From positions 11,710 through 75,709 of the forward strand of contig NZ_NUNF01000030.1 of NCBI RefSeq assembly GCF_002585305.1: DNA of 64,000 nucleotides, written 5' to 3'. The translations under genes and the position numbers were made by a program. Source of the DNA: Bacillus sp. AFS037270 (GTDB lineage Bacteria > Bacillota > Bacilli > Bacillales_B > DSM-18226). Positions 58,553-64,000 of the stretch are shown here, piece after piece. The notes below the pieces were generated by a model that was not told where the DNA came from, ran no database searches, and was given only the letters and a program-made list of their open reading frames with translations. Positions within the stretch are counted from its first letter, which is position 1. The number at the start of each line of letters is the position of its first letter.

Positions 58553-58877
58553 TTATTTTAGTGAAAAAATAAGAAAAATAGATGTACCCCACATAATGAT
58601 TGCAGACAACTTATTTAACATAAGAATGAATGTCCCTGATGAGTCAAGCTTACCGATCATTTTTCCTGCTAATGCCAAACTAAAAAACCAAATCCACGAT
58701 ACAAGAATACGGGAAAGCATAAAGATTATTTTCGCAGTATCAATATAGGCTAACGAACTTGTTCCAATCACACCAATCGTATCTATGATGGCAACAGCAA
58801 ACACAGACATTTTGGACGCCTAAGGGGAGAATGAGCCCTAACGCTAGTAAAAAGCCATGAATCGCAGCACTTATCAT
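58553..58877 (-). pseudogene. LysE/ArgO-family exporter remnant (internal deletion, frameshift)
   Basis: The ATG at 58877 follows GAGGAGATC and gives MISAAIHGFLLALGLILPLG and then VQNV, the exact N-terminal signature of LysE-type amino-acid exporters. After this the frame shifts and continues with AIIDTIGVIGTSSLAYID and LVSWIWFFSLALAGK, the C-terminal third of the same family. About 100 middle residues are missing. The start of the second frame at 58810 (MSVFAV) is not a natural N-terminus. It cannot make a working transporter. Confidence 0.82.
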
Positions 58878-58968
58878 GATGATCTCCTCTATCATTTTCT
58901 ATCTATACGTATACTTCTATCTATCCCTGTCAATAACAATACCAATGAATTTTGAGAGGGTGGCTAGT

Positions 58969-59319
58969 ATGAATGGTATTTATTTTATTAATGATCGTAT
59001 AAGCATCGATGGACGAACCAGAGAAGAAAGCGTTAGTATACAAGAACAATCCATAAAAAATTATCTTGCCGAACAAAATATCCAAGCTGTTACTTTGAAC
59101 CCTTACCAGTTGAAGGAGTATTACTCCGTCCCTCATGCCCTGCTGTACGATTTGCGCAAAGAGAATACCTCGTTCGACTATTTTATCTATTATTCCTTGC
59201 AGGCTGTTGAAGATTTTATTTATACTTATCCAGCAAAATGGCTTATTTTAAAAAGCTATTTCCACGAATTCATTATGATTGATAAACAAAACGACTTGAA
59301 TCAGCAACAAGCGATTTAA
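58969..59319 (+). CDS. 116-residue protein with recombinase-like N-terminal motif
   Basis: The ATG at 58969 follows GAGAGGGTGG; a longer frame from 58876 covers the decayed LysE gene and is unlikely. The N-terminus GIYFINDRISIDGRTREESV leads into SIQEQSIKNYLAEQNI. It resembles the start of serine recombinases (the ...EESxSIxxQ... part), but the catalytic Ser and DNA-binding region are missing. The second half is Tyr/Phe-rich (YYSLQAVEDFIYTYPAKW). I assign no function. It overlaps the converging VTT-domain gene by four bases. Confidence 0.6.
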   Translation: MNGIYFINDRISIDGRTREESVSIQEQSIKNYLAEQNIQAVTLNPYQLKEYYSVPHALLYDLRKENTSFDYFIYYSLQAVEDFIYTYPAKWLILKSYFHEFIMIDKQNDLNQQQAI

Positions 59320-59948
59320 TCAAGAGAAGATTTATTCGCAGACCGGCGATAAAAAATCGCAAAATTTATAAAAAATATGATTAATACATAACAGCCATAA
59401 ATCCCAAAGGAATAAAGCTTGTTTTTGTTAAAAAGTAAGCCGGCATAGGACAATATCAGGATATTGGGAATTTTCCCCACAAGTGAAGCTGTAAAGAAAA
59501 TAATCGCTTTTACTCTACTTAATCCGCAGATTATATTTATTATTGGTGCGGGAATAACAGGGATAAGACGGCAGGTTAGAATTGCAATAAACGAATTTCG
59601 GTTTAGCAATTCTTCATATTCTTTTATTTTTGAATAGTAAGCCAGCTTTCTTTCAGCCCAATCTCTGAAACCATAACGGCTCAAATAAAAGAAACCCATT
59701 GTGCCGGCCATAGCCCCTGTTAAAGATATAAATACACCTTGCGTAATCCCAAATACTGCACCAATAACACCTGCCAAAACAGGAAAAGGGACAATAGGAA
59801 AGAAAACACAAATAGCAACTAATATCATGCTGACGATAATTGACCAGCTGCCACCATGTTTAACAACTTCTAACAACACATCTCTTTGAAATAAACCAAT
59901 CGCGATAATTACGAGCAGAATACAAATGCTGATAATTCTTTTTTGCAC
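59316..59948 (-). CDS. TVP38/TMEM64 (VTT, DedA-like) membrane protein
   Basis: A 210-residue protein with five or six membrane segments and the VTT-domain signatures FPIVPFPVLAGVIGAVFG near residue 50, GAMAGTMGFFYLSRYGFRDW in the middle and CRLIPVIPAPIINIICGLSRV near residue 140. Members move or flip lipids or related molecules; the specific role is unknown. The start is GTG at 59948, following GGAGGGGAA. Single gene on the minus strand. Confidence 0.87.
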   Translation of the reverse strand: MQKRIISICILLVIIAIGLFQRDVLLEVVKHGGSWSIIVSMILVAICVFFPIVPFPVLAGVIGAVFGITQGVFISLTGAMAGTMGFFYLSRYGFRDWAERKLAYYSKIKEYEELLNRNSFIAILTCRLIPVIPAPIINIICGLSRVKAIIFFTASLVGKIPNILILSYAGLLFNKNKLYSFGIYGCYVLIIFFINFAIFYRRSANKSSLD

Positions 59949-60032
59949 GGATTCCCCTCCGCGTTCACATTATTACCCATCTTATAATCTCAATAATCGT
60001 ACCTCTAAGAGGGATATCAAAAACAAGTGGGG

Positions 60033-61463
60033 TTATTCGCTTTTTTCCGTCCTATAAGGAAGCCAAATGGTAACAGTTGTCCCTTCCCCTTCTTCACTTT
60101 CAATATCGATTCGTCCTTGATGTGCTTCTATAATCCTATAGCAGGTCATTAAACCAAGGCCAGTCCCTCTTTCCTTTGTCGAGTAAAACGGCTCGCCAAG
60201 CTTCGATAATCGTTCTTTGGGGATACCACAACCGTTGTCTTCAATTTTCACCGTCACACCCGTACTATCAGCCATGACCCTTATTTGAACCTGCCCCCAT
60301 TTAGAAAGTGACTCAAGGGCATTTTGGATGATATTTAGGAACACCTGTGTTAAGGAATTCGAATCACCCATAATAGAAAGGATAGGTTGGCCAACTTCTA
60401 AATACAACCCTTTTTGCTCCAGTTTAGCCTCTGTCTGTAATAGTTGTACAACCTGTTTAACTAATTGGTCAACAAAAACTATTCTTAATTTTTTTGTATG
60501 TGGTTTAGCCATTGTTAAGAATTCAGAAATAATGGCCTCCACTCGCTGTAATTCATCCAAAACAATTTTTAAATAAACCGGATTCATTTCTTGTTCCGTA
60601 TTTAAGAGCTGCATAAAGCCCTTGATAGGTGTTAATGGATTTCGAATCTCATGGGCAACGGCGGCGGCCATTTGTCCAACCACTGCTAATTTTTCCGACT
60701 TTCGCAGTCGGTCCTGCGTTTCCACCCGCTGCTCAATATCCCGTGAAACCGTGACAATCTCCTTCACTTCTCCTGTTTCTGTACACACTAGCGCCTTAAC
60801 CGTTGATTCAATCCATATAAAAGAACCGTCCTTCTTGCGGCAACGGTAGGTTATAAGTTTCGTTTCTTCAATATGGTCACAAATTTGCTGTTTTCTTAAT
60901 TCGATTAGGTCATCAGGATGGATCAATTCTAGAGGACTTTTTTCAATCATTTCTTCGGGTTGATATCCCAGTACGGTTTTAACTGAAGGAGAAATATAAA
61001 GGCAGGAAAAATCAACTTTATGTAACATGATGATGTCAGAAGAATGCTCGGCAAGGAGCCGGTATTTCTTCTCTCTATATTTTAAAGCGTTCTCCATATG
61101 TTTTTTCTCAGTGATGTCGAGAACTTGACCGAGTAAATATTCCTCACCCGTCAATTGTTCATGTATTTTCGATACTGTTAATACCCCCGTTTTAATTTCC
61201 CCCGACTTGTGGATATACCTCTTTTCCAGCTGATATTCATCCCTTTTTCGATCTAATAATTCTCCAAATAATTGTGCGTCAGCTGCCATATCATCAGGGT
61301 GGGAAATCTTTTCCATTGACAATTTTTCCAATTCATCGGGCGAATAACCAACAAACTCGCAAAACGCTGGATTAAATTGAACCATGGTTAAATCTATTGA
61401 ACTTATTAATTGCGGAATCCGGGATTGATAAAAAACCGCTCGAAACAATGTTAAATTAAACAT
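60033..61463 (-). CDS. soluble PAS-PAS sensor histidine kinase (sporulation-kinase type)
   Basis: A 476-residue kinase without a membrane segment. PAS 1 at about 10-120 (FNPAFCEFVGYSPDEL) with PAC motif, PAS 2 at about 130-250 (LYISPSVKTVLGYQPEEM), HisKA with the phosphorylated His in AAAVAHEIRNPL near residue 270, then HATPase_c (NIIQNALESL, EDNGCGIP, ERGTGLGL). This layout resembles KinA/KinE. No response regulator gene lies beside it, as for phosphorelay kinases; input to Spo0F is inference. The ATG follows TTGGAGGTTTAG. Confidence 0.9.
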   Translation of the reverse strand: MFNLTLFRAVFYQSRIPQLISSIDLTMVQFNPAFCEFVGYSPDELEKLSMEKISHPDDMAADAQLFGELLDRKRDEYQLEKRYIHKSGEIKTGVLTVSKIHEQLTGEEYLLGQVLDITEKKHMENALKYREKKYRLLAEHSSDIIMLHKVDFSCLYISPSVKTVLGYQPEEMIEKSPLELIHPDDLIELRKQQICDHIEETKLITYRCRKKDGSFIWIESTVKALVCTETGEVKEIVTVSRDIEQRVETQDRLRKSEKLAVVGQMAAAVAHEIRNPLTPIKGFMQLLNTEQEMNPVYLKIVLDELQRVEAIISEFLTMAKPHTKKLRIVFVDQLVKQVVQLLQTEAKLEQKGLYLEVGQPILSIMGDSNSLTQVFLNIIQNALESLSKWGQVQIRVMADSTGVTVKIEDNGCGIPKERLSKLGEPFYSTKERGTGLGLMTCYRIIEAHQGRIDIESEEGEGTTVTIWLPYRTEKSE

Positions 61464-61596
61464 CTAAACCTCCAACCATTCCATTCCATTTTTTCAATAT
61501 TTTGAGGTCTCTGTCATTTAGAAAAAAAGACACTTTATAAGTATATAGCGAATTGGGCAATTCATAAAGTACTAATTTTTTAATTTTTAGAAAACT

Positions 61597-61641
61597 AAAA
61601 AGGATGTCACCGCGGTAATAACGCTTTAAGACATCCTTTTT
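61597..61641 (-). terminator. terminator of the LysM/P60 gene
   Basis: AAAAAGGATGTC pairs with GACATCCTTTTT around a 21-base loop; the A-rich left side gives T on the minus strand. Confidence 0.7.
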
Positions 61642-61649
61642 TAAATCTA

Positions 61650-62417
61650 TTAATTTATAACCGTTCTAGCGCCCAAATATCTAGGTTTCCAATAAGTGTT
61701 GGTCATATCTGCAATCGAAACACCAGAAGATCCAGCTTGAATAAATTTATTATTGCCTAAATAAATGCCTACATGTGTAGGACCAGGGGCGTAGGTTTCA
61801 AAGAATACGAGATCTCCTGGATTTGGGTTACTAACCGGTTTTAATCCAGACCATTGTGTTGCTGCGGTCCTTGGAATGGTGATTCCTACTTTAGCAAATA
61901 CGTAGCTCGTATAGCCGCTGCAATCGAATCCAGCAGGCGTGTTTCCTCCCCATAAGTATGGAGTACCGATATATTTATTTGCCTCGTTAATGACCATTTG
62001 CGCGTTTGCAACTGTAGTTTCAGGTGCTGTTGTACTAGAAGTAAAAGTAGATACCTTCAAGACTTGTCCTACTAAAATAGTATCCGATGCTAAGTTATTG
62101 ATTGTTTTAAGCTGTGTAACGGAAATATTAAAGCGAGAACTAATTTTCCAAAGCGTGTCACCGCTTTGAACGGTATAGGTGGTAACATGGCTATGCGGTG
62201 CTAATAATGATAGTCTTTGATTTACATAGAGGGTATCGCTTGTTAGGTTATTCCAAATTTTTAAATCAGCTATTGATATTTTGTTAGCCTGCGAGATTTT
62301 CCAGAGGGTGTCACCTGATTGTACTGTATAAATAAGTTCATGGGCACTTGCAGTACCAGTAAATGATGCAAATAAAATGCCTGCAGTTGCAGCAGCTATC
62401 AGAAGCTGTTTTTTCAT
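61650..62417 (-). CDS. secreted LysM-LysM-NlpC/P60 peptidoglycan endopeptidase
   Basis: A 255-residue cell wall hydrolase that cleaves D-gamma-glutamyl-diaminopimelate bonds in the stem peptide. Signal peptide to about residue 25 (TASAH). LysM 1 at about 28-72 and LysM 2 at about 79-122, each starting with YTVQSGDTLWKIS. The NlpC/P60 domain follows: catalytic Cys in PAGFDCSGYTSYVF near residue 167, His in PTHVGIYLGNNKFIQAG near residue 217. This layout matches LytE, LytF and CwlS in a short form. The ATG follows AAGGAGAGC. Confidence 0.94.
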   Translation of the reverse strand: MKKQLLIAAATAGILFASFTGTASAHELIYTVQSGDTLWKISQANKISIADLKIWNNLTSDTLYVNQRLSLLAPHSHVTTYTVQSGDTLWKISSRFNISVTQLKTINNLASDTILVGQVLKVSTFTSSTTAPETTVANAQMVINEANKYIGTPYLWGGNTPAGFDCSGYTSYVFAKVGITIPRTAATQWSGLKPVSNPNPGDLVFFETYAPGPTHVGIYLGNNKFIQAGSSGVSIADMTNTYWKPRYLGARTVIN

Positions 62418-62767
62418 AGATGATAGCTCTCCTTTATTTCGTTAATTGTTACTTTTATACTAAGCGAGAGCTGTATTTGGTTAAAATACCAAAGATATGG
62501 TTTTCAATACATCTGTACCCAGAAAAGGAAAAAACAGCACTTTATGTGACAACCACTATTATAGTCAATTCCTAATATAGTAAGGGTTATAGCCTCAACC
62601 TCTTAAAATCTATTATTTTTTCTTCATCAAATTGTAACACACTTGTAATATTTTGCGATTTATATATGAATGTAGAAATATTGTAACAAACCCTTCAGCC
62701 ACGACAGAATCGCTTATTTATAATTAACCTATAGAAACACCATTAATGGTAAAAAAATAAATGAATT
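62418..62767. other. divergent upstream region of the LysM hydrolase and radical SAM genes
   Basis: A 350-base AT-rich stretch without an ORF. It holds two WalR-like boxes at 62633-62687. The promoters cannot be placed with certainty. Confidence 0.5.
62633..62687 (+). promoter_or_regulatory. two WalR-like boxes
   Basis: TGTAACACACTTGTAAT (62633-62649) is an exact match to the WalR/YycF pattern TGTWAH-N5-TGTWAH. TGTAGAAATATTGTAAC (62671-62687) matches with one mismatch. WalR controls wall hydrolase genes, and the divergent gene here is one. The orientation is toward the radical SAM gene and the distance to the hydrolase is over 200 bases, so its effect is uncertain. Confidence 0.5.
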
Positions 62768-62779
62768 TTGGTGATGAAG

Positions 62780-63979
62780 ATGCAAGATATTGGTAAAGGA
62801 CATCCACATACAATGGGACATCCACATACAATGGGACATCCACATAGAGCAGGAAAGAAAATAGATTATGATCTCAACCCATTTATTGTCATTTGGGAAG
62901 TAACAAGAGCTTGTGAGCTTAAATGTGTTCACTGTCGGGCCGATGCTCAGCTAACTAAAGATCCACGAGAACTTTCACATGAAGAAGGAATCAACTTAAT
63001 TGATCAAATATACGAAATGGATAATCCTATGCTGGTTTTCACTGGCGGGGATTGCATGTTGAGAGAAGATCTATATGAGATTGCTGATTATGCAATCAAA
63101 AAAGGAATGCGTGTCTCAATGACACCTAGTGCTACAAGTAATGTAACAAAGGAAAAAATGAAACAGTTTAAGGAGGTTGGTCTATCTCGGTGGGGATTTA
63201 GTTTAGACGGACCTACACCGGAAATCCATGACCATTTTCGCGGTACACCTGGATCATTTGATTTAACGGTTGAGAAAATTAAATACTTAAATGAACTTGA
63301 GATGCCGTTACAAATAAACACGGTCATCTCTCGCTATAATTATGATTCTCTTGAAGAAATGTCAAATTTAGTGGCCGAGCTAGGGGCAGTAATGTGGTAT
63401 ATTTTTCTGCTTGTTCCTACAGGAAGAGGACAAATAGATGCTTGTATCTCTCCTGCTGAACATGAAAAGGTATTCCGTTGGCTTTATGAATTAAGCAAAA
63501 CAGCACCATATGATATTAAAACTACTGCGGCACAGCATTACCGCCGCGTTGTTCTGCAGCAAAAAACTCGAGATCACCTAATTGAAAAAGGTGAAATCCA
63601 CTACGAAGATTCGATTACGACAGACTTTGCTTCCATGCATGATGGCTTAAAGCGAGCCCCAAAAGGAGTTAATGATGGCAATGGCTTTGCGTTTATTACA
63701 CATATTGGTGATGTTGTACCTAGTGGCTTGCTGCCAATCGTTGCCGGTAATATTCGTGAGACACCACTTGCTGAAATTTATCGTGAATCAAAAGTATTTA
63801 AGGAACTTCGCCAGCCAGATAACTATAATGGAAAATGCGGCGTTTGTGAATACAACAAAATTTGCGGTGGCTCCCGCTCAAGGACCTATGCAGTAACTGG
63901 TGATTATTTGGAAAGTGAACCATTCTGCGTTTACATTCCCCAGGCATTGCGAAATAAAGAAACAGCACCTACTGTCTAA
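62780..63979 (+). CDS. radical SAM/SPASM protein with GHPHTM repeat
   Basis: A radical SAM protein of about 399 residues. The [4Fe-4S] motif CELKCVHC lies near residue 45, the SAM-binding GGD-type segment FTGGDCMLRED near 90, and SFSLDGPTPEIHDHFRG-like text near 140. The C-terminal SPASM domain has CGVCEYNKICGGSRSR and a last Cys in EPFCVYIP. It resembles the TIGR04053 and NirJ/AhbD group; the substrate is not known. An N-terminal extension repeats GHPHTM two to three times. The start is ATG 62780 or ATG 62774; GGTGATG lies before the first. Confidence 0.85.
   Translation: MQDIGKGHPHTMGHPHTMGHPHRAGKKIDYDLNPFIVIWEVTRACELKCVHCRADAQLTKDPRELSHEEGINLIDQIYEMDNPMLVFTGGDCMLREDLYEIADYAIKKGMRVSMTPSATSNVTKEKMKQFKEVGLSRWGFSLDGPTPEIHDHFRGTPGSFDLTVEKIKYLNELEMPLQINTVISRYNYDSLEEMSNLVAELGAVMWYIFLLVPTGRGQIDACISPAEHEKVFRWLYELSKTAPYDIKTTAAQHYRRVVLQQKTRDHLIEKGEIHYEDSITTDFASMHDGLKRAPKGVNDGNGFAFITHIGDVVPSGLLPIVAGNIRETPLAEIYRESKVFKELRQPDNYNGKCGVCEYNKICGGSRSRTYAVTGDYLESEPFCVYIPQALRNKETAPTV
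62797..62850 (+). repeat. 18-bp in-frame tandem repeat in the radical SAM gene
   Basis: GGACATCCACATACAATG occurs twice in a row and a third partial copy follows (ending ATAGAGC). It encodes GHPHTM-GHPHTM-GHPHRA. The copies are identical at the DNA level, so the expansion is recent. Confidence 0.85.
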
Positions 63980-64000
63980 TTTGAATAGAAAAGGCATTCC

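Noticed and set aside
58876..58968. N-terminal extension of the 116-residue protein with a hydrophobic start
   Set aside because: It would overlap the decayed LysE gene start and has no ribosome binding site; the ATG at 58969 has a strong one.

Overview
The window comes from a low-GC, Gram-positive, endospore-forming member of the Bacillaceae (Bacillus sensu lato; genus level is inference). Support comes from AGGAGG-type ribosome binding sites, frequent TTG/GTG starts, a gerA-family germinant receptor operon, an aa3 quinol oxidase operon, PAS-domain kinases of the sporulation type, class D sortase sorting and several Bacillus-type riboswitches. No rRNA, tRNA, CRISPR array or insertion sequence was seen. 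Most genes lie on the minus strand.

Region 1 (1-16.8 kb) holds the 3' end of a coiled-coil gene, Mn-dependent pyrophosphatase (ppaC), and then a large lipid-catabolism block on the minus strand. Read in the direction of transcription it has two units. The distal unit (16.7 to 13.8 kb) encodes an acyl-CoA dehydrogenase, a FabG-like SDR and two MaoC-type hydratase subunits. The next (13.5 to 1.7 kb) encodes a second acyl-CoA dehydrogenase, an SDR, a thiolase, two acyl-CoA ligases, a metallo-beta-lactamase-fold hydrolase, an R2-like ligand-binding oxidase (R2lox), an aldehyde dehydrogenase and an iron alcohol dehydrogenase. Both units start with a sigma-A-like promoter followed by an almost identical 22-bp palindrome, so one TetR-type repressor encoded elsewhere probably controls both. 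Together the enzymes make a plausible alcohol to aldehyde to acid to acyl-CoA to beta-oxidation route, with R2lox embedded in it.

Region 2 (16.8-29 kb) is mixed: a pair of DUF3147 membrane proteins behind a perfect 28-bp palindrome, an SDR, a 50-residue YpzG-like ORF, a GNAT acetyltransferase, a DUF2533-like protein, a membrane PAS kinase, a gerKA-KC-KB-ordered germinant receptor, small membrane proteins, an orphan phi-LC3-type holin and a class A PBP.

Region 3 (29-35.3 kb) is the most interesting. A cobalamin riboswitch with an attenuator precedes a five-gene operon: an LPNTA sortase-anchored protein with two DUF4430 (transcobalamin C-terminal-like) domains and an alpha/alpha-barrel with QxxDGG repeats, a DUF4430 lipoprotein, EcfT, a fused double EcfA ATPase and an EcfS. 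This looks like a cell-wall-to-membrane B12 capture relay built from the same two domain types as animal intrinsic factor/transcobalamin, feeding a dedicated ECF transporter.

Region 4 (35.3-53 kb) carries an FMN-riboswitch operon that is only ribE-ribB-ribH (no ribD and no RibA domain), a GyrI-like protein, CapA, PerR-box catalase, a cold shock protein, a HAD phosphatase, a HesB-like protein ending in five histidines, qoxABCD with Rex-like sites, pssA, a TerC-family protein behind a manganese (yybP-ykoY) riboswitch, an M32 carboxypeptidase and a class B PBP.

Region 5 (53-64 kb) has a molybdenum hydroxylase operon (XdhC plus three subunits), a candidate sRNA, a Gln-rich coiled-coil protein, a decayed LysE-family exporter gene, a small protein with a recombinase-like N-terminal motif, a VTT-domain protein, a soluble PAS kinase, a LysM-LysM-NlpC/P60 hydrolase with WalR-like boxes upstream, and a radical SAM/SPASM protein with a GHPHTM repeat at its N-terminus.
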